Shown here: positions 1 through 8,616 of the stretch, one piece after another
Numbering within the stretch: the stretch's first letter is position 1
Layout: each line of letters begins with the position of its first letter
Origin: CAYTMY01 sp964618075
GTDB lineage: Bacteria; Bacillota; Clostridia; Eubacteriales; Anaerofustaceae
Direction of reading: 5' to 3'
Assembly (NCBI GenBank): GCA_964618075.1
Contig: CAZTZO010000011.1
Coordinates: forward strand, 1-47,788
DNA: 47,788 bases
The notes under the pieces: generated by a model
What the model was told of the DNA's origin: nothing
Database searches by the model: none
What the model saw: only the letters and a program-made list of their open reading frames with translations
Position numbers and translations under genes: made by a program

Positions 1-54
1 TGTGCCTAAAAGACTATTCAAATTTCAAGTGTCCAGATTTCGGGGTACAGATCA
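1..54 (-). mobile_element. Possible IS3-family terminal inverted repeat remnant
   Basis: Read on the minus strand, the 25 bases ending at position 54 begin TGATCTGTACCCCGAAATC and continue with TGGACA. This matches the general shape of IS3-family ends, which start with TG, contain a run of C and finish in GACA. The outer tip faces right, so the rest of the element would lie beyond the left edge of the window. No transposase is visible. A 6-bp inverted repeat (AGATCA/TGATCT, 49-63) straddles the proposed tip. This is pattern memory only. Confidence 0.35.
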
Positions 55-118
55 ATTTGATCTTTAAAGTGCGCATCTCTTTTTTTTTAAGCAGTATTTT
101 TTTAAGTTACAACAGAAT

Positions 119-1498
119 TTACTCTTTTATTTCTCCGCGCTCCTTTAGGTCATCGACTATCTTTTTATACATATCGGCGTCGATGATATATTTTTTCTTG
201 TATAGGAAGTATCCGCCTGCAATAAAGAATATAGGAAGCACGAGCATTACTATCTTCATTATCAACAGCCCCTGGTCACTTACGTCGTATACGGTTTTCG
301 CGCTGTTTATGCCGGATATGATAAGCGTTGCGCTCACGATACCGCTTGAAACGGCGCCTGCTATTTTATTTATAAAGGGTACCGCCGAGAATGTGATGCT
401 TTCGTTTCTTTTCCCGGACAGCCATTGTCCGTATTCTATGGTATCCGCTACAAACATGTACATCATCAGCTGAATAAAGGCTTCGCCGACAAATATAAGC
501 ACGCCGGCAATACCTATTGGCAGCATGTTCATAGGAGAGAAGAAGAATATAATGTATCCTATTGCGATTAGTATTGTAGAAAAGGTGTAGAGCTGTTTTC
601 TCGTATATTTTTTGCTTATCATCGGGAATATCGACAGAGCGGCGAGCTGTGATATACCGAGTACGACGGCAAATATGGAATACATGTCTTCATTCTTATA
701 TGCGTATTTGAAGAAATGAACTCCGAATGAAGTCGTGATAAAGTAGCCTATTGAGAAAAGAGCCATTGAAGAAGCGGCGACGAGCAGTTGGTCGTTTTTG
801 AAAATGACCTTAAACATATCCTTAAGAGAGGTATGCTCCTCCTGCTTGAATACTCCCTTGTGCTCCTTAACACCGAATATCGTTATCGATTGGAACAACA
901 AAAGCATTATAACAACTGCAACGGCAAAGACAAACCAAGCCTTTACACCGTCTCCGCCCATAGCTTCAGTCATCGAGTTCGTCACAGGTATTATCGCCAC
1001 AACAACGGCAAACATTCCGATATTTGCGCATATTCTGGCAAAAGAGCCTATCCTTTCACGTTCCTTTTGTTCCAGCGAAAGTGAAGGCATCATTGCCCAG
1101 TACGCTATATCGTTTGCGCCGTAGAAAATGTCCCATGCAATGTATGATATTGCAAATAATACAATGTATGCGCCCTCGCTTATCTTGAAGTTGTTGAACA
1201 TTAAGAGCATGAATATCGCTCCCACAACAGCGCCGATAGCCATCCACGGCTTGTATTTGCCCCACTTGTTACTTCTTGTATTGTCTACAAGCACGCCCAT
1301 GATAGGGTCGTTTACGGCGTCAAATACGCGAAGTATCGTAAGTATAAGAGTCATCCACCACATGGCGTTGTCGCTTAAGTCCCGCACCTCCGTAAAATAA
1401 ACTATGGCGTAGGTGCTGACCATTGAATAGAACATATCTCGCCCGATAGTACCGAGACCGAAGCATATTTTGTTTCGTTTGTCGTAATTAGTTTCCAT
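119..1498 (-). CDS. GPH-family sugar:cation symporter (MelB-like)
   Basis: The 459-residue product is a polytopic membrane protein with about twelve hydrophobic segments. It probably imports an oligosaccharide with Na+ or H+ across the cytoplasmic membrane. The family is recognised from the N-terminal loop DAVNDPIMGVLVDNTRS followed by KWGKYKPW, the hallmark of glycoside-pentoside-hexuronide:cation symporters. No C-terminal IIA-like regulatory domain is present, unlike LacS. It is the last gene of the glycosidase operon, 12 bp after the GH36 gene, with an AAGGAAGAG ribosome site before the ATG. The likely substrates are alpha-galactosides or isomalto-type oligosaccharides, inferred only from its neighbours. 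Confidence 0.85.
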   Translation of the reverse strand: METNYDKRNKICFGLGTIGRDMFYSMVSTYAIVYFTEVRDLSDNAMWWMTLILTILRVFDAVNDPIMGVLVDNTRSNKWGKYKPWMAIGAVVGAIFMLLMFNNFKISEGAYIVLFAISYIAWDIFYGANDIAYWAMMPSLSLEQKERERIGSFARICANIGMFAVVVAIIPVTNSMTEAMGGDGVKAWFVFAVAVVIMLLLFQSITIFGVKEHKGVFKQEEHTSLKDMFKVIFKNDQLLVAASSMALFSIGYFITTSFGVHFFKYAYKNEDMYSIFAVVLGISQLAALSIFPMISKKYTRKQLYTFSTILIAIGYIIFFFSPMNMLPIGIAGVLIFVGEAFIQLMMYMFVADTIEYGQWLSGKRNESITFSAVPFINKIAGAVSSGIVSATLIISGINSAKTVYDVSDQGLLIMKIVMLVLPIFFIAGGYFLYKKKYIIDADMYKKIVDDLKERGEIKE

Positions 1499-1510
1499 TT
1501 TCTCTTCCTT

Positions 1511-3853
1511 TTATTGATTATTTCGAATCTGTTTTATTAAATACAGCCGCGAGCCGAAATCGGAAAGCAGTCGTATTTTATCGTTGTAGCCTGTGCCCAT
1601 ATATTGGTTGTAAAGCTTAATGCCGCTGCGAAGAGCGCTGCCGCTTGTCAAAAATTCCTCGTTGGCATCGGGAAGCATATAGTGCTTTGCAGCTGTTGCA
1701 AATATAAAACCGTCCGGATTTATATTTACGGGTAGAAGATAATTTATAAGTCCACCGAAGCGTTTTAATGATATCTTTTGATTAAAACTGGATATCTTGT
1801 ACAGAGAGTTACTCTTAAGTCCGTATGTTTTTAAAATGTCGTTTTCGTCTGCGGCGCAGCATAAGTCCTGAAAAAAACAGCTCAGGGCAGTGGAGGAATC
1901 GTCAGATACCACGCTTAACGTATGCTTGCTTTCGTTATTGTCATTGTATCGAATATATCTGCCGTACTGAAACAGCTTGCGGTTATTTTTATAAAAAGCT
2001 ATTTGTTGTTTCACTTCTTTTTTCTGGGCGCTGCTTAAGTATTTCGGGTCAAGCTCATAACCAAGAGAAGCAAAGGCAGCTATATTGAAACGCGTGGAAA
2101 TAGGAGTATCGCGAAGCGTCTGCTGATGAGGTGAATCCGAAACGTGAGATGATATGCACGACTGAGGATAAAATAAGCTCAAACCCTCCTGTATCTTTCG
2201 GCGTTCAACGGGGTCTGTATTGTCGGAGGCCCATATCTGCGGAGAAAAGCAAAGCATTCCCAGATCAAACCTGTTCCCGCCCGAAGAACAGCTTTCGAGA
2301 AGTATATCCTGTCTGTCGAAAAATACTCTTCTTAATATGTCGTACAGTCCCAATATATATCTGTGGGAGAACTCACCGCAGTTTTGTATACAAGGCGAAT
2401 ATATATCGCTTATATGACGGTTCATGTCCCACTTCACATAGCTTATATTTGCGCTTTGAAGAAGATTTCTAAGGCTTTCTGTTATATAGTCGCGCACACT
2501 TTCATTGCAAAGGTCAAGCACAAGCTGGTGACGTCCGTATGTAGGGGCTCTGTTAGGAGTTTTTACAGCCCAATCACTGTGTAAGCGGTATAAATCGCTG
2601 TTTTCGTTTACCATTTCAGGCTCGACCCACAGCCCGAACTTTAAGCCCGTTTTATTTATTTTTTTGCTCAGCTCATTTAAGCCGAAGGGCAGTTTTCTTT
2701 TGTTTACATTATAATCGCCCAAGCCCGAGGTGTCGTCGTTTCTGTTTGAAAACCATCCGTCGTCCATAACGAAAAGCTCTATACCCAAGGATTTCGCTCT
2801 TTTTGCCAAACGGATAAGCTTGGAGCGGTTAAAGGAAAAAAAACAGGATTCCCAGCTGTTAAGCACTATGGGACGTTCTTTCTTTTTCCAGTCGGTTCTT
2901 ATTATATGTTCATTCACAAAATCATGGAAATTTTTACTTATGGTATTAAAGCCGCTGTCCGAGTACGTCATTATAGCTTCAGGAGTTTCGAAATCTTCGT
3001 TTTGCTTTAGCTCCCACTCAAAGCCCTCAGGGTTTATTCCGCTCATGACTCTTGTCATGCCGTTTTGATTTTGCTCCGCCGCTTCATAATGGTTGCCGCT
3101 GTAAACAAGATTAAAGGCATACGCTTCCCCTGAGGTTTCACTTGAGTTTTCTTTAAAGAGCATAATTGCGGGATTGTGCCTGTTTGATGAGGAGCCGGTG
3201 TTTGATTTGTTTACATAAAGACCATACGAAAGCTTTCTTGTGTGAATGTGGGATTCCTTTATCCAGCCGCCGTCCAGCGTCAGCATAGAATAATCTGTAC
3301 CGCTTAAATCTATCATCATGCTCATAAGCCTGCGTATGATAACGGGACTTTTTTCGTTGTTTTTTAGTATCACTCTTCGTGTTATAACATCGCTTTTCTC
3401 ATAAACCGTATAATACATATAAAGATATAAGTCATAAAGCTTGTCTTTATAAGTGACTAAGAGCGTTTCACATTCATCATCATCTCCGTAAGAAAGGGGA
3501 AGCTCGCTGCTATTCATAGCACCTTTGGTAATACTAAATGAATCATAAACGAAGTCTGTGGTATATGTGGTATCGGGCATTTTTATTTCTGAGGGACTGT
3601 GCCTGAAGTCGCCTCTGCCCATACCCGAATATTCAAGCGGTATTACGTCAAGACAATAGGTCTGGTCGCTTTCGTCATATACGACGCTGCTGCCTGTTAT
3701 GGCGGTATGCTTAAATACAAGCGCTTCAATATCCTCGTCGATTATACGCCTTGCGTAGTAAATATGCTCAGGATGAAGAAATTCGGTTATCCTGAATATA
3801 TAAGAGGTGTTTTCTGTATTTAAGTAGAATACGTTTTTTTTCTTTTCTATCAT
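1511..3853 (-). CDS. Alpha-galactosidase, GH36
   Basis: The product (780 residues) is a cytoplasmic alpha-galactosidase that removes terminal alpha-1,6-galactose from melibiose, raffinose or stachyose-like sugars. The GH36 catalytic parts are visible: KWDMNR with nucleophile D476, SCSSGGNRFD, and WASDNTD with acid/base D544. The length fits the roughly 730-residue bacterial GH36 enzymes and there is no signal peptide. I chose the ATG at 3853, which overlaps the stop of the GH13 gene as ATGA and implies translational coupling. An upstream in-frame TTG at 3874 would add seven residues and is less likely. The overlap places it in one transcript with GH1, GH13 and the symporter. Confidence 0.9.
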   Translation of the reverse strand: MIEKKKNVFYLNTENTSYIFRITEFLHPEHIYYARRIIDEDIEALVFKHTAITGSSVVYDESDQTYCLDVIPLEYSGMGRGDFRHSPSEIKMPDTTYTTDFVYDSFSITKGAMNSSELPLSYGDDDECETLLVTYKDKLYDLYLYMYYTVYEKSDVITRRVILKNNEKSPVIIRRLMSMMIDLSGTDYSMLTLDGGWIKESHIHTRKLSYGLYVNKSNTGSSSNRHNPAIMLFKENSSETSGEAYAFNLVYSGNHYEAAEQNQNGMTRVMSGINPEGFEWELKQNEDFETPEAIMTYSDSGFNTISKNFHDFVNEHIIRTDWKKKERPIVLNSWESCFFSFNRSKLIRLAKRAKSLGIELFVMDDGWFSNRNDDTSGLGDYNVNKRKLPFGLNELSKKINKTGLKFGLWVEPEMVNENSDLYRLHSDWAVKTPNRAPTYGRHQLVLDLCNESVRDYITESLRNLLQSANISYVKWDMNRHISDIYSPCIQNCGEFSHRYILGLYDILRRVFFDRQDILLESCSSGGNRFDLGMLCFSPQIWASDNTDPVERRKIQEGLSLFYPQSCISSHVSDSPHQQTLRDTPISTRFNIAAFASLGYELDPKYLSSAQKKEVKQQIAFYKNNRKLFQYGRYIRYNDNNESKHTLSVVSDDSSTALSCFFQDLCCAADENDILKTYGLKSNSLYKISSFNQKISLKRFGGLINYLLPVNINPDGFIFATAAKHYMLPDANEEFLTSGSALRSGIKLYNQYMGTGYNDKIRLLSDFGSRLYLIKQIRNNQ

Positions 3854-5457
3854 TTCAATACGACTCCCTGCCAAGCCTTGAGTGTGCCGTCGAAGGTTTT
3901 TTCGTTTAAGCTTGATATCAAAACTTCGCCCGTTTTGTTTATGTTTACGGGCTTCGATGTGAAATTCAGCGCAATGGTAAGGGTTTTTGCGTTTAAAGAG
4001 CGCTCGTATATAAATACATCGTTCGTATATAAAACTTTTTTAAAGCTGCCCTCCCTGAGTATGTCGCAGCTCTTTCTCAGAGCAATCATTTTTTTATAAA
4101 AGGATAGGGTGGATTCCTCGTTTTCCTTTTGAGCCAAAGCGTTTAGGGTGCGATAGTTTGCATTAAGCTTTATCCATGGCTTGTTTGTGCTGAAGCCGGC
4201 ATACTCTTCATTCGTCCACTGCATGGGCGTTCTTGCGTTGTCACGGCTTACCTCGCGTATCATTTTCAGCTTGTAGTCTTTAGGGAAATGCAGCTTTGTT
4301 GCAAAATCATAAACATTTTTCGATTCCACATCGCGTATGTCGTCCATAAGCTTAAAATCGAAGTTTCTCATGCCAAGCTCTTCTCCCTGATAAATAAAGG
4401 GCGTTCCCCTAAGCGTAAGAAGCATAACGCAAAGCATTTTTGCGCAGGCGTTTCTGTAGGCTTCGTTTGGGCAGTATCGGGATACGCTTCTGGGCTGGTC
4501 ATGGTTTTCAAGGTAATTCGCATTCCAGTTAATAGAAGTCTGCCATTTCGTTATTATCTCAAAGAATTGTCTTTTGTTGAATTTTTTTCTGAACCACTTC
4601 ACATATCTCTGGTCAGCGTCCATTTGTTCGAACTGAAACACCATATTCAATTCGCCTCGTTCGTTCTCGCACAGCTCCTTAGCCTGCTTGGGAGTGACAA
4701 GGACAGTTTCCCCGACGGTAAAGCAGTCGTAATGCTTAAGCACGTCCTCGTAAATTTTGTGAAGCAGCTTGTGAGTTCCTTCATTTGTCAGATAGTGCTC
4801 GCTTCCGCATAGCGCCAAAGCGCTCTTGCCGTTTTCAAGCGATTGTTTCCATATTACATTAATTACATCGCATCTGAAGCCCGCTATTCCCTTGTCGAGC
4901 CAAAAGCGCATGATATCTTCGATTTCTTCAATAACCTTCGGATTGTAATAGTTCAGATCCGGCTGTTTTTTTGAGAAAAGATGCATATAGTATTCGCCGC
5001 TTTTCTCGTCCTTCTCCCACGCCTTTTGTGCAAAAAATCCGCTCCAGTTGTTCGGTTCCTTGCCGTCTTTTCCTTCTGACCAAAAGTAATAATCGCGATA
5101 AGGGCTGTCTTTGTCGCGGCTTTTTATAAACCACTCGTGCTCGTCTGAGGTGTGGTTTATCACAAGGTCCATAATTATTTTTATATCAAGCTTTCCCGCT
5201 TCGTATATAAGTCTTTCCATATCCTCCATTGTACCGAAAAGAGGGTTTATTGAGCGGTAATCGCTTATATCGTAGCCGTTGTCGTCCATAGGAGAAGAGT
5301 ATACGGGGCTTAGCCATATTACGTCGATACCCAAGTCCTTGAGATAGTCGAGTTTTTCGATGATGCCCGGGATATCTCCCGTTCCGTCACCGTTCGTATC
5401 CTTAAAGCTCAAAGGGTATATTTGATATACAACGGCGTTTTGCCACCACTTATTCAT
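3850..5457 (-). CDS. Alpha-glucosidase, GH13 (oligo-1,6-glucosidase type)
   Basis: This 535-residue cytoplasmic glycosidase has all GH13 conserved regions: DLVINH (97-102), GFRCDVIN with nucleophile D197, TVGE with acid E250, and ENHDQPR with transition-state stabiliser D320. The residue after the nucleophile is valine. In this family that generally marks alpha-1,6 preference (oligo-1,6-glucosidase, isomaltase), whereas alanine or threonine accompanies alpha-1,4 activity. A role in trehalose-6-phosphate hydrolysis cannot be excluded, but there is no PTS gene nearby. The ATG has an AAGGAG site and lies 11 bp after the GH1 gene. Confidence 0.88.
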   Translation of the reverse strand: MNKWWQNAVVYQIYPLSFKDTNGDGTGDIPGIIEKLDYLKDLGIDVIWLSPVYSSPMDDNGYDISDYRSINPLFGTMEDMERLIYEAGKLDIKIIMDLVINHTSDEHEWFIKSRDKDSPYRDYYFWSEGKDGKEPNNWSGFFAQKAWEKDEKSGEYYMHLFSKKQPDLNYYNPKVIEEIEDIMRFWLDKGIAGFRCDVINVIWKQSLENGKSALALCGSEHYLTNEGTHKLLHKIYEDVLKHYDCFTVGETVLVTPKQAKELCENERGELNMVFQFEQMDADQRYVKWFRKKFNKRQFFEIITKWQTSINWNANYLENHDQPRSVSRYCPNEAYRNACAKMLCVMLLTLRGTPFIYQGEELGMRNFDFKLMDDIRDVESKNVYDFATKLHFPKDYKLKMIREVSRDNARTPMQWTNEEYAGFSTNKPWIKLNANYRTLNALAQKENEESTLSFYKKMIALRKSCDILREGSFKKVLYTNDVFIYERSLNAKTLTIALNFTSKPVNINKTGEVLISSLNEKTFDGTLKAWQGVVLK

Positions 5458-5468
5458 CGCCTTACTCC

Positions 5469-6761
5469 TTATTTATTATTATAGTTGTAGTCCTGATTGC
5501 AGTATTTATTGAAGATTTCTTCACTTACTCCGTTATTGGCTATAATTTCGCTAATAAAATGTGCGCTCTGTTTAAAGCTGCGCTCTTGTGTTTCGTAGTT
5601 AATATACACGATACCAAAGCGCGCGCTCTGACCCTCAAGCCATTCGAAATTATCTGTAAAGCACCAGTGATAATATCGTTTTACAGGCAGAGAGCCATTC
5701 AGCGCTTCATAAAGATGTTCATATATATATCTTGAGCGAAAGCTGTCCGTATTGTCGCAGGTACCGTTTTCCGTAATATAAATATCACCGTCGTATTTGT
5801 TATGAATATCCGCGCATATACGTTTTATTCCTTCGGGATAAATTTCCCAGCCCAAATCGTTAACAGGGCAGCCTTCCTTAAGTCCGTCGGAAAGGGAAGA
5901 TACACACGAGCGCGTGTAATAATTTATACCCAGAAAATCGTAATATTTGCCCTGCTTTATATCCTTATGTTTGTTTACGGGAAAGGAGCATTTGCCGGTA
6001 GCCATTGCTTGAAATAATGAATCCTGAAAGCATTTTGAGGCAAGCTTTGCGTTTATTCTGTGCCTTATATTTCTTTCGTTTTTTGCTTCGAATACTCTCA
6101 TATGCATGGCAAAGCCGACCTTGGTATCATGAAAGCCCTTTTGAGATCTTATTTTGTGTATTTGCTCATAAGCGGCTGTATGGCAGCGGGTAAAGTTGGT
6201 AAAGGATTTTTTTAATGCAAAAAAGCTTTTCTTTCCCGGAGGCCATATACCGAATAGAAGTCCGTTCGCACTGTATACGTTCGGTTCGTTTATCGTTACG
6301 TATTCGCTTACGAGATCAGCAAGCTCTTCAACGACCTTATTGACGTATTTTATAAAAATATCCTTACAGTCATCGTTTTCAAAAGCTCCCATTGACTCAA
6401 ACCACATAGGATTCGTAAAATGATGCAGGGTCAAAAGGGGCTTTATCCCGTATGAAAGCATTAAGGATATTTCTTTACGGTAATGCTCTATCGCTTCGAA
6501 AGAAAATACGCCCTGTTCAGGTTCAATTTTTGCCCAATCCAAACCGAAGCGGTATGCTTTGATACCGAGCTTTTTCATAAGAAGAAGGTCTTGAGCATAT
6601 CTTTTGTAGTGCTCGTTAGCTATGTGCGGGTCAGAAGAGTCTGTAATGTGACCTTTTTCATACCAGTCATACCAGCTGTTAGTTCCTTCGCCGCCCTCTA
6701 TTTGAGTCGCCGCAGAGGCCACTCCGAGCAGAAAATCGTCGCCAAATGAAAATTCGTGCAT
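5469..6761 (-). CDS. Beta-glucosidase, GH1
   Basis: The 430-residue product is a GH1 (beta/alpha)8 glycosidase, slightly short for the family. The acid/base glutamate is E159 in TINEP and the nucleophile is E331 in ITENG. Near the C-terminus it has DNFEWLEG, the glutamate-tryptophan form typical of enzymes acting on unphosphorylated sugars. 6-phospho-beta-glucosidases carry a serine and a KRYG-type loop here instead. It should therefore cleave cellobiose-like or beta-galactoside disaccharides in the cytoplasm. It is the first gene of the operon, with AAGGAA about ten bases before the ATG and a TATAAT further upstream. Confidence 0.9.
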   Translation of the reverse strand: MHEFSFGDDFLLGVASAATQIEGGEGTNSWYDWYEKGHITDSSDPHIANEHYKRYAQDLLLMKKLGIKAYRFGLDWAKIEPEQGVFSFEAIEHYRKEISLMLSYGIKPLLTLHHFTNPMWFESMGAFENDDCKDIFIKYVNKVVEELADLVSEYVTINEPNVYSANGLLFGIWPPGKKSFFALKKSFTNFTRCHTAAYEQIHKIRSQKGFHDTKVGFAMHMRVFEAKNERNIRHRINAKLASKCFQDSLFQAMATGKCSFPVNKHKDIKQGKYYDFLGINYYTRSCVSSLSDGLKEGCPVNDLGWEIYPEGIKRICADIHNKYDGDIYITENGTCDNTDSFRSRYIYEHLYEALNGSLPVKRYYHWCFTDNFEWLEGQSARFGIVYINYETQERSFKQSAHFISEIIANNGVSEEIFNKYCNQDYNYNNK

Positions 6762-6795
6762 AATAAAATATTCCTTTTATGGTATTTACATTTTA

Positions 6796-6801
6796 ATTAT
6801 A
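6796..6801 (-). promoter_or_regulatory. Candidate -10 box for the glycosidase operon
   Basis: TATAAT lies on the minus strand 34 bases before the GH1 start. I see no good -35 at 16-18 bp, which would fit an activator-dependent promoter. A 14-bp palindrome lies about 35 bp further upstream. Confidence 0.4.
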
Positions 6802-6836
6802 TCATAAATAAGAAACATGAGCGGAAAATTTTTGGT

Positions 6837-6850
6837 TTAAGCACGCTTAA
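6837..6850. repeat. 14-bp palindrome TTAAGCACGCTTAA, possible operator
   Basis: Two 6-base arms, TTAAGC and GCTTAA, are separated by AC. The repeat sits between the stop of the DUF896 gene and the promoter of the glycosidase operon, at roughly -50 relative to the expected transcript start. It could be an operator for a sugar-responsive regulator or a weak terminator stem. No regulator gene is in the window, and the centre does not match the CG-centred LacI/CcpA operators. Confidence 0.35.
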
Positions 6851-6855
6851 GTCAG

Positions 6856-7065
6856 TTAATGCTTTTTTCTGTCCTTTATTTTCGTAACAGAGCCGTCGGG
6901 GTGCTTTACCACTATGCTATCAAGCTGTGCGCTTAAATTTGATTTAAACGACATAATGTATTTTTCACGAAGCTGCTTTTGTTCTTCTCGCTCCTCTTCA
7001 CATAAACCTTGCAGGGAGGCTTTCTTTGCAAGTATATTTATTCTTTCTATTTCAGACTTTTCCAT
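6856..7065 (-). CDS. DUF896 family protein (YnzC-like)
   Basis: This 69-residue, highly charged, helical protein starts MEKSEIERINILAKKA and contains LREKYIMSFKSNLSAQL and HPDGSVTKIKD. This is the typical DUF896 (UPF0291, YnzC) pattern, found almost only in Firmicutes. The family is a small helical hairpin of unknown function, in Bacillus linked to the SOS-regulated yneA region. The gene stands alone between the glycosidase operon and the divergent rpsF operon. I see no Shine-Dalgarno sequence before the ATG. Instead a TAAAAT box ends six bases before it. Confidence 0.85.
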   Translation of the reverse strand: MEKSEIERINILAKKASLQGLCEEEREEQKQLREKYIMSFKSNLSAQLDSIVVKHPDGSVTKIKDRKKH

Positions 7066-7071
7066 AAGATT

Positions 7072-7077
7072 ATTTTA
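7072..7077 (-). promoter_or_regulatory. Candidate -10 box giving a leaderless DUF896 mRNA
   Basis: TAAAAT on the minus strand is followed by six bases and then the ATG of the DUF896 gene, so the transcript would begin at or next to the start codon. The -35 region is weak. The spacing equals that seen before the VanY-like gene and at the right end of the window. Confidence 0.35.
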
Positions 7078-7237
7078 AACGAAAAAGCCTTAAGCTCATA
7101 GGAAATAGACAATTAAAATAACAAAACATAATATTTATGATAACAAAAGGCAATCGTTTCGATATGTTTATTTTACTTTCGGGTCAAATACTATTGTTTC
7201 ATAATAGAGAAATATACCAAATAAAGCAAAAATATCA

Positions 7238-7266
7238 TTGTTTTTACTCAAAGCTCATGATATACT
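7238..7266 (+). promoter_or_regulatory. Sigma-A promoter of rpsF-ssb-rpsR
   Basis: TTGTTT (7238-7243), a spacer of exactly 17 bp and TATACT (7261-7266) lie upstream of rpsF. The predicted transcript starts near 7273 and has a leader of about 48 bases. Confidence 0.7.
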
Positions 7267-7279
7267 GAATTGATTTTCC

Positions 7280-7298
7280 TTGGGGAGAGATCCCCCAA
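7280..7298 (+). promoter_or_regulatory. Short hairpin in the rpsF leader
   Basis: TTGGGG (7280-7285) pairs with CCCCAA (7293-7298) around a 7-base loop, about 13 bases before the AAGGAGG site of rpsF. S6 operon leaders in bacteria can bind the S6:S18 complex. I cannot show that this stem has the needed bulge, so autoregulation is only a suggestion. Confidence 0.35.
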
Positions 7299-7320
7299 AA
7301 GTCCATAAGGAGGTAAAAAA

Positions 7321-7605
7321 ATGAATGCTTACGAAACGCTGTTTATAGCAAATCCAAACCTTTCCGAAGAAGAGCTTGATGTTCTTATAGCGAAGGTAGA
7401 GGACGTTATAAAACAGGCTGGAGAAGTCAAGGAGACCGACAAGTGGGGCAAGAAAAGACTTGCTTACGAGATAGCGAAGCTTCGTGAAGGCTATTATACT
7501 CTAATCACCTTTGAAGCACAGGCGTCTGTATTGGATGAACTCAACCACATTTACAAGATCACCGACGACATTCTTCGCGGAATATATGTCAAACTCGATA
7601 ATTAG
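7321..7605 (+). CDS. rpsF: 30S ribosomal protein S6
   Basis: The 94-residue product begins MNAYETLFIANPNLSEEE and contains KRLAYEIAKLREGYYTLITFEA, the standard bacterial S6 sequence. S6 binds S18 on the platform of the 30S subunit. It is preceded by a strong AAGGAGG site and begins the conserved rpsF-ssb-rpsR operon. The length is normal for Firmicutes. The C-terminus lacks the acidic tail that E. coli modifies with glutamate. Confidence 0.97.
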   Translation: MNAYETLFIANPNLSEEELDVLIAKVEDVIKQAGEVKETDKWGKKRLAYEIAKLREGYYTLITFEAQASVLDELNHIYKITDDILRGIYVKLDN

Positions 7606-7635
7606 TATAGTATAACGAAAGTTGGGTTAACACTT

Positions 7636-8058
7636 ATGATCAATAAAGTAACTTTAATCGGTAGATTGACAAGAGACCCGGAGATAAGAACGCTTTCAAA
7701 CGGAGTTTGCGTGGCGAGCTTTACTCTTGCGGTCGACAGAACGTTTAAAAACAAGGACGGCGAAAAGGAAGCAGACTTCATACCCGTAGTGGTATGGAGA
7801 AAGACGGCGGAGCTGTGCGAGAAATTTCTTTCAAAGGGCAGCATGACAGCTGTCGTGGGAAGAATACAAACACGCAATTATGACGCCGCCGACGGAACAA
7901 AAAGATATGTCACGGAAGTTGTTGCGGACGAGGTGCAGTTTTTATCATCGTCTACAAGGTCTGAAACGCAGTATAAGCCCAGCGCTCAGGCTGACGACAA
8001 TTTCGGAGTTCCCGTTGACGGATTCACGGAGCTTGATGACCTCAACGTTCCGTTTTAA
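7636..8058 (+). CDS. ssb: Single-stranded DNA-binding protein
   Basis: The 140-residue protein has an N-terminal OB fold (about 1-108) starting MINKVTLIGRLTRDPEIR with the family motifs VASFTLAVDR and FIPVVVW. A short flexible linker follows, and the C-terminal tip ends DDLNVPF. That acidic tip normally recruits replication and repair partners. It lies 30 bp after rpsF and 22 bp before rpsR, the usual Firmicutes arrangement, so it is the essential replicative SSB and not a plasmid copy. Confidence 0.97.
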   Translation: MINKVTLIGRLTRDPEIRTLSNGVCVASFTLAVDRTFKNKDGEKEADFIPVVVWRKTAELCEKFLSKGSMTAVVGRIQTRNYDAADGTKRYVTEVVADEVQFLSSSTRSETQYKPSAQADDNFGVPVDGFTELDDLNVPF

Positions 8059-8080
8059 TAGGGCGAAGGGAGAATAAATA

Positions 8081-8362
8081 ATGTCTGAAAAATCAGAAAG
8101 ACCCGAAAGACCTGAAAGGTCTGAAAGAAGAGAATATCAAAAAGACGGATATAAACGCAGAAAGAAAGTATGTTATTTCTGCGAAAATAAGCTTGATCAC
8201 GTAGATTACAAGGACGTGGCACTTTTAAGAAAGTATGTATCAGAAAGATACAAGATACTTCCCAGACGCGCGACCGGTACGTGCGCAAAGCATCAAAGAG
8301 AAGTAACGAGCGCAGTAAAGATAGCAAGAAATATCGCTTTGCTTCCCTACACAACAGAATAA
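8081..8362 (+). CDS. rpsR: 30S ribosomal protein S18
   Basis: The 93-residue product has the S18 core with KVCYFCENK, DYKDVALLRKYVSE and KILPRRATGTCAKHQRE. The paired cysteines of CYFC and the cysteine of GTC are the zinc-binding form of S18. The N-terminal 20 residues are unusually charged, with a repeated ERP/ERS tract. It ends the rpsF-ssb-rpsR operon and is followed by a strong terminator. The rplI and dnaB genes that often follow are absent. Confidence 0.97.
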   Translation: MSEKSERPERPERSERREYQKDGYKRRKKVCYFCENKLDHVDYKDVALLRKYVSERYKILPRRATGTCAKHQREVTSAVKIARNIALLPYTTE

Positions 8363-8389
8363 ATAATAATAGTAATATTGATAATTAAG

Positions 8390-8424
8390 GAACACCGCTT
8401 TTATTAAAGCGGTGTTCTTTATTT
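8390..8424 (+). terminator. Rho-independent terminator of rpsF operon
   Basis: A 12-bp stem (GAACACCGCTTT pairing with AAAGCGGTGTTC) with a TATT loop is followed by TTTATTT, 27 bp after the rpsR stop. Confidence 0.85.
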
Positions 8425-8581
8425 GTAATATAATCATATAATAATATTGATCTTTTGTAATGATGAATAGTAAGATTAAGGAGTTTTAGGTTGTGAAGCA
8501 ATCTAACCATAAATAAACCGAGAACTATTAACAAACGCCCGTTTCGTATTGAACAGGTCTGTAAAACTCGGCAAATAATCA

Positions 8582-8610
8582 TTCAACCGGATTCGATTTT
8601 GTGATATAAT
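8582..8610 (+). promoter_or_regulatory. Promoter predicted to give a leaderless vanY-like mRNA
   Basis: TTCAAC (8582-8587), 17 bp and TATAAT (8605-8610) are followed by six bases and then the ATG at 8617. The usual start site, seven bases after the -10 box, falls on the A of that ATG. No ribosome binding site precedes it. Confidence 0.55.
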
Positions 8611-8616
8611 AACGCT

